From the NCBI RefSeq assembly GCF_003947415.1, contig NZ_QHKL01000011.1:62001-126000 (forward strand): a DNA stretch of 64,000 nt, read 5' to 3'. Positions within the stretch are counted from its first letter, which is position 1. Every line of letters begins with the position of its first letter. A program made the position numbers and the translations under genes. Shown piece after piece: positions 28,025 to 37,300 of this stretch. The notes under the pieces were generated by a model. It saw only the letters and a program-made list of their open reading frames with translations. It was not told where the DNA came from and ran no database searches. The DNA comes from Amycolatopsis sp. WAC 01376 (GTDB lineage: Bacteria; Actinomycetota; Actinomycetes; Mycobacteriales; Pseudonocardiaceae).

Positions 28025-28328
28025 TCGGGCTTCCTCACTTCGACTTTCTCCGGCCGAACGGCCAACTCGTGCAGCACGCTACTGGCGGAAGATCAGGGAC
28101 ACAAGTAATGCGGGAATGGACGGGCGGAACCGCGGAAATGTTGTAATGGGCGTAACTGTTTCGCGTCGGGACTCGTGAGTGGTAATGACGGTTCTGCAGC
28201 CGGATAAGTCGTGAGTGGCAATGAGCGTTAGAACGACCTTTGCCACTCACGACCCTGGCTTCCGTCGGGCAGGGCAACCGAGCGCTTGACCTGCGGCAAC
28301 CGTCGCCACTTGCGATCAAAGCCCCGGC
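28025..28328. other. Intergenic region with hairpin, upstream of mce operon
   Basis: 304 bases between the start of the mce operon and the end of the next leftward gene. It contains the family C hairpin at 28208-28253 and a partial second copy (CGTGAGTGGTAATGACGG near 28175). The mce promoter should lie in 28025-28170; I found no clear -10/-35 pair. Confidence 0.55.
28208..28253. repeat. Intergenic hairpin, family C
   Basis: GTCGTGAGTGGCAA pairs with TTGCCACTCACGAC. Inside is a second pair (CGTT/AACG). The GTCGTGAGTGGC word also forms the outer arms at 46811 and 46965. Confidence 0.85.
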
Positions 28329-29921
28329 CTACTTCTTGAGGGTGATCTCCAGGCTGTTCCCGTCGCCGGACACCATCGCGCTGATCATCGGCGTCAGCAG
28401 GCCACAACCGCGGAACTGCGGCAGCCTGTATTCAGCGGTCAGCTTGCCGCCCTTCGACGGGTTGAAGCCGTGCGACGAAACGAGCGGGATGTCGGCGGGC
28501 CGGGCGGTCTTGCACGTCGAGCTCGCCATGATCGGGAACCCGAACAGCCGCACCGTGAGCAGCTTGACGTCGACCTTCGCGTCGGCCTTCACCGCGCCGG
28601 CGTTGACGGTGCCCGTCACGTCGCCGACCTGGTTGATCTTCACCGTCGCCGAGGCCGGGAAGAAGCCGAGGAAACGGAACTGCACGTTCGACGGCGGCAG
28701 CGACAACTGCCCGGTGAACTTGCCCGACTGCGCGTTCAGTTTCGCGCTGAACTCACCGGGACCGAGCGGGAGTCTCGCGTTCAGGCCGGCGATCGTGGTC
28801 TTGCCCTTGACGCCGTAGGTGATCTGGGTGTCGCCCGGCGGCTGTGTCGTCGTGGTTGTCGTGGTGGGCACCGTGGTCGGACTCGTCGGCTGGGTCGTCG
28901 GGGTCGGCTCCGTGGTCGGCGTCGGCTGGGTGCTCGACGTCGGGGTGGGCTCGGTCGTGGGAGTCGGCTGCGTGGTGGGTGTCGGTTGCGTGGTCGAAGT
29001 CGGTTGCGTGGTCGGGCTCGTCGGCTGGGTCGTGGTCGGAGTGGGTTCCGTCGTCGGCGTCGGCTGGGTCGTCGGCGTCGGCTGGGTCGTCGGCGTCGGC
29101 TCCGTGGTCGGAGTGGGTTCTGTGGTAGGAGTCGGCTGAGTCGTGGAGGTCGGTTGCGTGGTCGGCGTCGGTTGAGTCGTGGGCGTCGGCTGAGTCGTGG
29201 TCGGGGTCGGCTCCGTGGTCGGAGTCGGCTCCGTCGTGGGAGTCGTCGGCGTCGGCTGCGTGGTGGGCGTCGTCGGGGTGGTCTGCGTCGTGGTGCCACC
29301 GCCCGCGGGCTTGATCTCGAACGTCCCCAGCTGCTGGTTCTGTCCCGGCTGGACGACACAGTCCGAGGTGAAGGTGCCGAGGTCGGTCGGCTGTCCCTGC
29401 GCGTTCTTCGGCGTCATGGTGGTGCTGAAGTTCCCGACCGTCACGAAAGCCGTACCCGGGCTGGGGAAAGTGACCGCGGGCGCCTTGCCGCTCGTCTTGA
29501 CGTGGAATTCGCCCGATTGCGGCACCGGCGTGACCGGGATGACCAGTGGAAGGCCGAGGTTCAGCGTCTTGTCGACCGGATACTTCAGCACCGCGGCGGC
29601 CTTCGCGCTGCCTTCGACGGTGGTGGCGCCCACTAGCGCGAGTCCCGCTGTCGCGTCCGCGGGGACGGTGACGTCGACGTCGAACGTGATCGGGGTGGAG
29701 GTCTTCCCGGCCACGGCGTCGTCCGGCAGGACGGTGTCGACCTTCACGACCAGGGTCTGGTCGCCGATCAACGGGAACGGGCAGGTGTACTTCAGCGTCA
29801 GCGACGCGGGTGCCGCCTCACTCAAGCCGGAACCGACGACAGCCAGGGTGGCCGCGACGGCGGCCACCGTACCGGCTGCCAAGGCTTGCACGGATCTTTT
29901 CGACTTCAGTGGGAACTTCAC
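28329..29921 (-). CDS. Secreted DUF6801-like protein with long Thr/Pro linker
   Basis: 530 residues from GTG at 29921 (MKFPLKSKRSVQALAAG), supported by GGGAG 8 bases upstream; a longer frame reaching 30080 adds a basic stretch ahead of the signal peptide and is unlikely. Signal peptide about 1-36. N-terminal domain with LTLKYTCPFPLIG and ending TSDCVVQPGQ, then about 150 residues of QPTPTTEPTPTT-type repeats, then a C-terminal domain ending GCGLLTPMISAMVSGDGNSL. Third paralogue in the window. The linker is probably an extended, perhaps O-mannosylated, wall-spanning stalk. Repeat length variation between strains is expected. Confidence 0.85.
   Translation of the reverse strand: MKFPLKSKRSVQALAAGTVAAVAATLAVVGSGLSEAAPASLTLKYTCPFPLIGDQTLVVKVDTVLPDDAVAGKTSTPITFDVDVTVPADATAGLALVGATTVEGSAKAAAVLKYPVDKTLNLGLPLVIPVTPVPQSGEFHVKTSGKAPAVTFPSPGTAFVTVGNFSTTMTPKNAQGQPTDLGTFTSDCVVQPGQNQQLGTFEIKPAGGGTTTQTTPTTPTTQPTPTTPTTEPTPTTEPTPTTTQPTPTTQPTPTTQPTSTTQPTPTTEPTPTTEPTPTTQPTPTTQPTPTTEPTPTTTQPTSPTTQPTSTTQPTPTTQPTPTTEPTPTSSTQPTPTTEPTPTTQPTSPTTVPTTTTTTTQPPGDTQITYGVKGKTTIAGLNARLPLGPGEFSAKLNAQSGKFTGQLSLPPSNVQFRFLGFFPASATVKINQVGDVTGTVNAGAVKADAKVDVKLLTVRLFGFPIMASSTCKTARPADIPLVSSHGFNPSKGGKLTAEYRLPQFRGCGLLTPMISAMVSGDGNSLEITLKK
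28850..29300. repeat. Coding tandem repeats of the Thr/Pro linker
   Basis: Degenerate 12- and 18-base units (GTCGGCGTCGGCTGGGTC and variants) encode the TQPTPT/TEPTPT repeats of the secreted protein on the minus strand. Confidence 0.85.
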
Positions 29922-30168
29922 AACGGTCACTCCCGGGAATCGGAGAATTGCGTGATCCGCCGAAACGGCGCGGACACGGAATCGACAAATTACCCGCGCC
30001 CACCCGCACCGGCAAGGACACCGAATCCGTCGCTTTTTCTTTGTCATACGCATGCGGTCGGCCAGTGAATTCACTGGCATCGGCAGCCTCGCGAAATCGT
30101 TTTTGTCACCTCCGTCAGCAGCCGGGAACGAGGAACTGTCACGCGCGCCCGGAGTCCGCTCACGTTCA

Positions 30169-30198
30169 TTGCGGCCGTGTCGGAACAGCCGCTACGTT
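30169..30198 (+). promoter_or_regulatory. Promoter of the DrrA-like gene, leaderless arrangement
   Basis: TTGCGG (30169-30174), 18-base spacer, TACGTT (30193-30198), then six bases and the ATG at 30205. No ribosome site is found before the ATG, so the transcript probably begins at or next to the start codon. Confidence 0.55.
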
Positions 30199-30204
30199 CG
30201 GCGA

Positions 30205-31149
30205 ATGGAGCAGGCTGCCATCGAGGTGACCGGCCTCGCCAAGCACTACGGTGACGTGACGGCCCTCGCCGGCATCAGCCTTCGTGTCGGCCGCGGCACC
30301 GTGCTCGCGGTGCTCGGCCACAACGGCGCGGGCAAGACGACGTTGATCGACATCCTGAGCACCCGGGTCAAGCCGAGCGGCGGCAGCGCCAAGGTCTGCG
30401 GGTTCGACGTCGTGCGCGCCGGGCATCACGTCCGGCGGCGGATCGGGGTCACCGGCCAGTTCGCGGCGGTCGACGACGCGCTCTCCGGCCGCGGCAACCT
30501 CGAACTCGTCGCCAGGCTGCTGGGCGCGAACCGGCGCCAGGCCAGGGCCCGCGCGGCCGAACTGCTCGCCATGTTCGGCCTCGACGACGCCGCGGACCGT
30601 CCGGCGCGGACGTACTCCGGTGGGATGCGGCGGCGGCTCGATCTCGCCGCCGGGCTCGTCGGTTCCCCCGAAGTCCTCTTCCTCGACGAACCGACGACCG
30701 GCCTCGATCCGCTCAGCCGGGCGGGGCTCTGGGACGGCGTCGAACGGCTCGCCGCGCGCGGCACCACCGTCGTGCTCACCACGCAGTACCTCGAGGAGGC
30801 GGACAGGCTGGCGGATCACGTCATCGTGCTGGGGCTGGGGCACGTCACGGTTTCCGGGCGGCCGTCGGAACTGAAGGCCCGGCTCGGGGAACGGACCGCG
30901 ACCCTGACCTTCGGCACCGACCTCGCGGCCCGCCGCGCGCTGGCGGCGCTGCACCGGCTCGGCATGGGCTGCACGACGTCGGCCTCCGGGCTGGTGGTCG
31001 GCGTCGCGCTTTCCGGGCCCGCCGACATCACCGTGCTGGTCCGCGCGCTCGACGCGGCGGGCGCGCCGATGAAGGACCTCACCGTCGCCGAGCCGACGCT
31101 CGACGACGTCTACCTTTCCCTGCACCGGAATCCGGCGGTCGCGACATGA
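30205..31149 (+). CDS. ABC transporter ATP-binding protein, DrrA-like
   Basis: 314 residues from ATG at 30205 (MEQAAIEVTGLAK). Walker A GHNGAGKTT (about 38-46), signature YSGGMRRRLDLA, Walker B LFLDEPTTGLDP, switch His replaced by Gln in LTTQYLEEADRLAD as normal in this family, and the C-terminal DrrA-type domain ending TLDDVYLSLH. Powers the permease encoded next, which overlaps by four bases. The family exports drugs such as daunorubicin, or lipids such as phthiocerol dimycocerosates. It converges on the glycosyltransferase end of the lipid synthase operon, so export of that product is possible but unproven. Confidence 0.92.
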   Translation: MEQAAIEVTGLAKHYGDVTALAGISLRVGRGTVLAVLGHNGAGKTTLIDILSTRVKPSGGSAKVCGFDVVRAGHHVRRRIGVTGQFAAVDDALSGRGNLELVARLLGANRRQARARAAELLAMFGLDDAADRPARTYSGGMRRRLDLAAGLVGSPEVLFLDEPTTGLDPLSRAGLWDGVERLAARGTTVVLTTQYLEEADRLADHVIVLGLGHVTVSGRPSELKARLGERTATLTFGTDLAARRALAALHRLGMGCTTSASGLVVGVALSGPADITVLVRALDAAGAPMKDLTVAEPTLDDVYLSLHRNPAVAT

Positions 31150-32000
31150 CCGAGGCACGCCACCGCGCGCCTTCGCCGTCTGCGCTGACCGATCCCGCGG
31201 CCTGGCCGCCGAGCACCTTCGCGACCCAAGTCCGGGTGCTCGCCGCCCGGTCGCTGAAGACCGCGTTCGGCGACCGGCGGCTGGTGTTCTTCGGTCTGCT
31301 GCAGCCGATCGTGCTGCTCCTGCTGTTCAGCCAGGTCTTCAACGGGGTCAGCACGCTGCCCGGGGTCGCGGCCTATCAGGGCTACGTGAATTTCCTCGTC
31401 CCGGCGACGCTGGTGAACATCGCGATGACCACGGCGATGAGTTCCGGCGCCGGCCTGCTCGCGGAGATCTACAGTGGTTTCACCGGACGTCTCCGGTGCA
31501 TGCCCATCAGCCTTTCCGCCGTCCTGGTGGCGCGCACGATCTCCGACTCCGCCAGACTCGGCGTGCAACTGCTGGTGACCGCGCTCGCCAGCGTGATACT
31601 GCTGGGTTTCCGGCCCACCGGCGGCGTTTTCGGTGTCACCGCGGCACTTCTGCTCACGCTCGTCGTCGGCTGGTGCCTGAGCTGGATCTTCGTCGCCATC
31701 ACGACCTGGCTGCGCAAGGCCGAAACCCTGCAGATGGCGTCCTTCGTGGTCATGTTCCCGCTGATGTTCTCCTCCAGCGCGTACATGCCGCTCGAGACGA
31801 TGCCGGCCTGGCTGCGGGTTGCCTCGGCGCTCAACCCGCTGATCTACGCGATCGACGCGACGAGAGCGCTCGCGCTGGGCCGGCCTTCGGGCTGGTCGAT
31901 CCCCGTCTCGCTCGCGATCGCCGCCGTGGCGGCGCTGGCGGGCGGATGGATCGCGGCGAGGACGTTCCGGACACCGCGGGACGTCACCCCGATGGCCTGA
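31146..32000 (+). CDS. ABC-2 type permease, DrrB-like
   Basis: 284 residues with six predicted membrane helices (about 40-60, 75-100, 125-150, 155-180, 188-208, 255-275). Contains the ABC-2 segment SSAYMPLETMPAWLRVASALNP just before the last helix pair. Forms an efflux complex with the ATPase upstream. The start ATG overlaps its stop (ATGA), so the two are coupled. Confidence 0.92.
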   Translation: MTEARHRAPSPSALTDPAAWPPSTFATQVRVLAARSLKTAFGDRRLVFFGLLQPIVLLLLFSQVFNGVSTLPGVAAYQGYVNFLVPATLVNIAMTTAMSSGAGLLAEIYSGFTGRLRCMPISLSAVLVARTISDSARLGVQLLVTALASVILLGFRPTGGVFGVTAALLLTLVVGWCLSWIFVAITTWLRKAETLQMASFVVMFPLMFSSSAYMPLETMPAWLRVASALNPLIYAIDATRALALGRPSGWSIPVSLAIAAVAALAGGWIAARTFRTPRDVTPMA

Positions 32001-32147
32001 AACCCGCCACTCGCGTGCTTGAAGCCGTAACTCACGTGATTGGAGACGGAACTCTCGCATCGTGTGAGATACGGCCCGAAACACGCGAGTTACGGCTCCA
32101 GACACGCGAGTTACGTCTCCAGACACGCGTGATCCGCCTACCGGGCG
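32001..32147. repeat. Short direct repeats between convergent genes
   Basis: Words of the type ACACGCGAGTTACG with CTCCAG occur twice in a row (about 32090-32130), with looser copies on either side (CACTCGCGTGCTTGAAGCCG, ACTCACGTGATTGGAGACGG). The same word recurs at 51118-51165. Confidence 0.7.
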
Positions 32148-33281
32148 TCAGTGCGGCAGGGACTCCAGGTGGTCCGCCGCCGTCACGACTCCCCCGGCCG
32201 CCGCGAACGATGCCCGGACACGCGCGGCCGCCGCGGCGTAGGCGGGGTCGGTCAGCACTTCGGTGACCGTGCGGCGGATGTCGGGTGCCTTCACGCGGTC
32301 GAAGCGCAGCCGCAGCCCGGCACCGGCGGCCTCGACCTGCTGAGCGAGCATCGATTGGTCGTCCCGGATCGGCGCGATCACCAGCGGCAGCCCGGAAGCG
32401 AGGGTCTCGCTGACGGTGTTGTGCCCGCCGTGGCAGATCACCGCCGCCGCCTTCCGCACCAGCTCCGGCTGTGGGATCCGTTTGGCCAAAAGCACTTCGT
32501 CGCTGATCAGCTCGCCGGTGGGATCGACGACCAGACCTTGGACGTCCGGCATCCCGGCGAGGGCGTCGACGCATTCGGACAGGAAGCGGCGGCCGAGGGC
32601 GGCGTTGGCGGTGCCGAGGGTCGCGAGGACGAGCGGACGGCCGTCGAGCAGGTCCCACGAGAACCCCAGCGGGGGCGCGGGGGCCAGCGCGGGGCCGACG
32701 AACCGGACCGCGCCCGCGTCGGCGATCGGCCCCGTCAGGGACACGGTCGTGAAGGCCAGGACGAGATCCGGGGAGAAGCGCAGGTCGCCGCAGGACACCT
32801 TGTGCCGCTCGCGAAGACCGTCCTGCAGGCCGTCGACCCAAGCCGCGATCTTCGGCATGGCACCCAGCGGATCGCGCAGTTCGGTCGACGTCGACGCCGA
32901 CGTCACCCACGGCAGAGCGCGGCGGCTCGCGACGAGGGCGCCCGCGAAGGCCTGCTGATCGGCGATCACGACGCCGGGACGGAAGGCGTCGACCGCCTTC
33001 TCGACCCCGGGCACCATCGCGTCCGCGAGCGGAACGAGGTACTGCTCCCACAGGAACTTCAGCGCCGCGAACCCGCGCAGGCCTTCGGGACGGCGCTCCA
33101 CGGCGAACTCCAGCGCGTCGCCCGCCGCGTACACCCGGCCCGCGCGCGTCAGCTCGGACGTCGTGGGTTCCGGGCCGCACCAGGCGACGTCGTGGCCGCG
33201 CCCCACCAGCTCGGCGGCCACCGCGCGCAACGGCGCCACGTGCCCGGTGAGTGGCGGGACGACCAGGAGAAACCGGCTCAT
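32148..33281 (-). CDS. Glycosyltransferase, GT1 / MGT family
   Basis: 377 residues from ATG at 33281 (MSRFLLVVPPLTGH). Two Rossmann halves of a GT-B enzyme; the donor-binding region shows CHGGHNTVSETLASG and PIRDDQSMLAQQV, the pattern of macrolide/flavonoid-type nucleotide-sugar glycosyltransferases. It would transfer a sugar from a nucleotide donor to a lipid or polyketide hydroxyl. Last gene of the lipid synthase operon; its start overlaps the hydrolase stop by four bases, so it very likely acts on the product of the megasynthases. Confidence 0.9.
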   Translation of the reverse strand: MSRFLLVVPPLTGHVAPLRAVAAELVGRGHDVAWCGPEPTTSELTRAGRVYAAGDALEFAVERRPEGLRGFAALKFLWEQYLVPLADAMVPGVEKAVDAFRPGVVIADQQAFAGALVASRRALPWVTSASTSTELRDPLGAMPKIAAWVDGLQDGLRERHKVSCGDLRFSPDLVLAFTTVSLTGPIADAGAVRFVGPALAPAPPLGFSWDLLDGRPLVLATLGTANAALGRRFLSECVDALAGMPDVQGLVVDPTGELISDEVLLAKRIPQPELVRKAAAVICHGGHNTVSETLASGLPLVIAPIRDDQSMLAQQVEAAGAGLRLRFDRVKAPDIRRTVTEVLTDPAYAAAAARVRASFAAAGGVVTAADHLESLPH

Positions 33282-34063
33282 CCGCGTGGCCTCCCGTGCC
33301 GGGAGATCCAGTTCAGCAGCAACTCCCGGACTTCCCGGTGCTGCTCGACGAGCACCGAATGCCCTTGGCCTTCGAACACGTGCAACTCCCCGCGGGGCAA
33401 CAAGGACGTCAGCGCGGTGAGATCGTCGGCCTGATAGCCGTGGCTGCCCAAAATGGACAGTACGGGGCAGTCGATCCCGGCGACCTGGTCCATGGTCAGC
33501 AACGGGCCGAGCGGGACCTCCTCGGCCATCGACGTCGCCATGATCCGCTCGGCCGCCATGCGCGCGAGCCGCCGGTGATGGGCGCTGTAGTTGGCCTCGA
33601 TCCAGTCGAAGCTCTCCTCGACCTTCAAGAACCGCACGGTGTGCTCGAGGATCTGCGCCATCTTGTCGGCCCACAGTTCGGTGGCGGGCTCCGATTCGAT
33701 GCACACGATGCTGCGCACACGGTCCGGTTTCGCCACGGCGTAGCTGTAGGCGAGGGTGCCGCCGAAACTGTTGCCGACCAGGTGGACCGGCCGGTCGAGA
33801 TCGAGCTGGTCCAGCAGGTCGTCGAGGTCGGCGAGGCGGCCCGCGATCGTGTACCCGCGCTCGGGGCGTTCGGTCTTGCCGTGCCCGCGCAGGTCGTAGC
33901 TGATCACGTCCACGCCGGCGGCGGCGACCGGCGGGGCCAGCGTGAGGTAGAAGCTCGCGAGGCTGTCGGTGCCCATGCCGTGCAGGAACACCACGGTCTC
34001 CGTGCCCCCGCCGGGCACGAGCTGCACGTTCGTGCGCAGCCCGTTGACGGTCATCGTCGGCAC
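33278..34063 (-). CDS. Alpha/beta hydrolase in lipid synthase operon
   Basis: 261 residues. Oxyanion motif FLHGMG, nucleophile elbow GNSFGG (Asn in place of the usual His before Ser), C-terminal His in GQGHSVL; the acid is probably one of the Asp residues in GYQADDL, as the usual GxxD is altered to GSHGYQADD. Cytosolic. In this place the natural guess is release of the acyl chain from an ACP, or cyclisation. It starts 4 bp after the ACP gene. Confidence 0.86.
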   Translation of the reverse strand: MPTMTVNGLRTNVQLVPGGGTETVVFLHGMGTDSLASFYLTLAPPVAAAGVDVISYDLRGHGKTERPERGYTIAGRLADLDDLLDQLDLDRPVHLVGNSFGGTLAYSYAVAKPDRVRSIVCIESEPATELWADKMAQILEHTVRFLKVEESFDWIEANYSAHHRRLARMAAERIMATSMAEEVPLGPLLTMDQVAGIDCPVLSILGSHGYQADDLTALTSLLPRGELHVFEGQGHSVLVEQHREVRELLLNWISRHGRPRG

Positions 34064-34067
34064 CGCT

Positions 34068-34367
34068 TCAGCCCCGTTCGCCGAGGCGGGCGGCGACGTA
34101 GTCCGCGATGTCGCCGACGCGGAGTCCGATCACGTCGTCCAGGTCCTTCTCCGCCAGGAATTCCGCGAGGTTCACGTCCGCGCCGAAGAACTCGGCGAGG
34201 ATGCTCGCGAAGGTGACCAGGTCGATGCTCTCCAGCTGGAGATCCTCGTGGAAGGTGGTCTGCGGGGTGATCTCGATGCCGAGGACGTCGGTGTCCCCGA
34301 CCAGTTCCGTCAGCAACTCGGCCACGGTCCCGAAGACCGACGCCGGGCTCTGCTGTTCGATGGTCAT
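34068..34367 (-). CDS. Stand-alone acyl carrier protein
   Basis: 99 residues from ATG at 34367 (MTIEQQSP), with GGAG 7 bases upstream; an open frame continues upstream into the synthase gene but has no ribosome site. Four-helix ACP with the attachment motif EDLQLESIDL, Ser47 being the phosphopantetheine site. It lies 16 bp after the KS-AT-DH gene. Two carrier proteins are thus encoded in the operon: this one and the domain inside the first megasynthase. Confidence 0.92.
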   Translation of the reverse strand: MTIEQQSPASVFGTVAELLTELVGDTDVLGIEITPQTTFHEDLQLESIDLVTFASILAEFFGADVNLAEFLAEKDLDDVIGLRVGDIADYVAARLGERG

Positions 34368-34383
34368 GCTCTGCTCCTTGCTC

Positions 34384-37300
34384 TTACCCGCGGTTCCAGG
34401 CCACCACGTGCCCGGGGATTCCGGCGAATTCCGCCCCGATACCGATCTCCTCGGCGAGCCCGGCAGGCTCACCTTCCGCCCGGATCGCGATCCGGGGCGG
34501 CGTCGCGGCCGGCTCGCGGACGAGGGCGACCGCGACCTCTCCTGCCGACGCGACGGCCACCGCCAGCGCCGGCACCGTCCGGCCGTGGAGGCCGGTCACC
34601 CTGGTCCCGTCGGCGCTCACGCGGAGCTCCGCCGGATACACCCCGTCCCAGCCGAGTTTCGCGCGGACGGCGTCCTTGATCGCGATCCGTTCCAGCAGCC
34701 AGCCGCGCTGCCGCCGGGGCGCGCAGGCGGCGAACTCGGCCCGTTCCTCCGCGCCGAGGTAGACCCCGGCGTAGATGTCGCGCGCGGCCGGGCTCGGCCA
34801 GCGGTCGGTGACCAGGGTCCAGCCGCCGTGGTGATCCTCGGAAAGCCGGTGCCGGTCCGGGAAGGCGTAGACCCGGTGTGCCGGCCGGTCGCACGGGAAC
34901 CGGATGTCCCGCCACTGTTCGATCCTGGCCAGCACGGTGCCGTCGCGCACGAGTTCGGCGTCCATCTCCAGCACGTCCGGCCGCGGCAGCCGGACCCGGA
35001 CCACGCACCGCAACCGGGTGCCCGGCGCCGGTTCCGGCCCGTACCAGGTGATCCGGCCCATCGACGTCGGGAAGGCCAGCAGCGCGTCCGCCTTGGTGGC
35101 CATCAGCCAGCAGCCGAGCAGCTGGCCGACGTTGTCCAGCAGCGCGCCGGGCGCCGACGGCACGACGAGGTCGCCGCGGATATGCCGTTCGCCCAGCCCG
35201 ATGAGCTTCGCGAGCCCTTGGTACGCGGGGCCGTGGAACATCTCGCGGCGCGTGTAGATCTCGGCGGCGCTCAGCGGCGGCGCGGTTTCCGGCCCCGGGA
35301 GCGGAGACGGCCGGGGCGCCGTCGGATACCGCTGCGCCAGGTGGACGTCCATACTGGCATGCGGTCCTATCTGGACACTGATCCGATCGCCTTCGCGGGT
35401 CATCGAAAGCGGCACGCGCACCGCCGGCGCGGCGATCAGCCATCGGGAGAACGCGGCGTTGCTCACGCCGGTCGCGACCGAACCCGGCCAAGCCCGTTCC
35501 GCCGCCCGGCAGGCCAGGTCGACCAGCGTCGTCGCCGGGACGGTGGGGCGGAAGTCCGCTTCCTCGGGCCAATCCTCGCGCTGGCGGAAGAACCGGTGAT
35601 CCACCAGGTACGGCATCGTGGCGAGTGAGGCGTCCACAGTGGACTCGAAGGTCCGCCGTGCCGCCGCGTTGACGACGCTCGCCGCCGCCTGACGGGTCTC
35701 GGAAAGCAGCGCGGTGAACTCGGCGACGATCGCGTCCGGCACGCCGTCGACCAGCTCGGGAACCGCGCCGTCGAACATCCCTTTGACGTCGCCGTCGACC
35801 GAGAGCAGCGTGCCCGCCGTGTCGATCCGGGTCCGGCGTGGTTCCAGGGCGTCGAACGCGGGCCGTCCGCCTTCCACCCAGACCGCGGTGGCCACCCGGC
35901 GCAGCTGCGCGAGACCGGGCCGCGTGCCGGAGGACGCCGGGATGACCAGATGCGGCCGCGAACCGAGTGTGTCCGTCACGAACGAACCGAGCTGACCGGC
36001 TCCCGCCTGCACGAAGACCCGGGCGCCGTCGGCGTAGAGCGCCTCGACGAGCTCCCGGAACCGGACCTTGCGCACCAGATGGGCCAGGTACAGCTCGCGG
36101 ACCTCCACCGGATCCGCGGGATACGGCCGCGCCGTGGTCGCCGACCAGACCGGGATCCGCGGCGGCTTCAGGTCCAGTTCGGCGGCGAGCCGGGTGAACG
36201 GGCCGAGCCGGGAGCGCATCAGCGGGGTGTGGAACCCGGACCGGAACGGCAGCGTCCTGGCGACGACGCCGTGCTGGGTGCACAGCTTGGCGAGCCGGGC
36301 GGCGGCCGCCGGATCCCCGCATACGATCGTCTGCCGCGGCGCGTTCTCGTGGGAGATCATCAGCTCCGGTTCGGCGGCGAGCAGTGCCTCCGCGCGTTCG
36401 GCGGAGCAGCCGAGAACGAGGAACTCGGCGTCGGGCAAGGTGAATCCCTGTGGCCAGTACTGGGCCAACATGTCCTCTGTGGACTGTCCCGGGTACATCC
36501 CCGCCGCCTGCATCGCGGTCCATTCGCCGACGCTGTGCCCGGCGAGCAGATCCGGGGTGATGGCGAGCCGTCGCAGCGCGGTGTCGAGCAGCAACCCGAC
36601 CTGGGACACGCTGGAGGCACGCGCGAGCACGCTCGCCGTCGACCACTCGGGCCGCTCCAGGCCGAAGTGCCGGGCGACGTCGGAGCAGCGCGGTTCCGCG
36701 TCGGCCTCCAGGCCCGGGTAGACGAACGCGGTCTTCGCCCCGTTCTGTTGCAACAGAGGTTCCGTGCCGCACCAGATGTCGTTGGGACCGCGCCAGGATT
36801 TGCCCTCGGCCGTGACCTTCGCGAGCACCCTCCGCGCGACTTCCAGCCGTTTCCCGGTCGGGCCGACGATCCCGATCCGGCACGGGCCGTGTCCGCCGGA
36901 TTCCGGCTCCTGGCGGTCGAGCAGCGCGCGCAGTTCGTCCGGTGTGGACGCCGCGAGCCGCAGGACCCGCTCGGGCTCCGCGATCACCTTGGCCCGTTGT
37001 GGCCGCGCGGGTGCCGGGTCGGCCTCCTCCAGCACCACGTGCGCGTTGACGCCGCCGAAACCGAAGGCGTTGACCGCTGCCCGCCGCGGGACGTCGCCAG
37101 CCTGCCACCGCTCGGCGGCGGCCAGCGTGCGAAACCGGGTCTTGTCCAGCAGTGGACTGGGATCGGCACAGTTCAGGGTGGGCGGCAGGATGGCGTGGTG
37201 CAGCGCGAGCGCCGCCTTGATCAACCCAGCGGCCCCGGCGGTCGGCATGGTGTGCCCGATCATCGCCTTGACCGCGCCGATCGCGGCGCGCGGTCCGTCC

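Noticed and set aside
28819..29300. Regular repeats that at first sight recall a CRISPR array or minisatellite
   Set aside because: They are in frame with the secreted protein on the minus strand and encode its Thr/Pro linker; no constant repeat with unique spacers.
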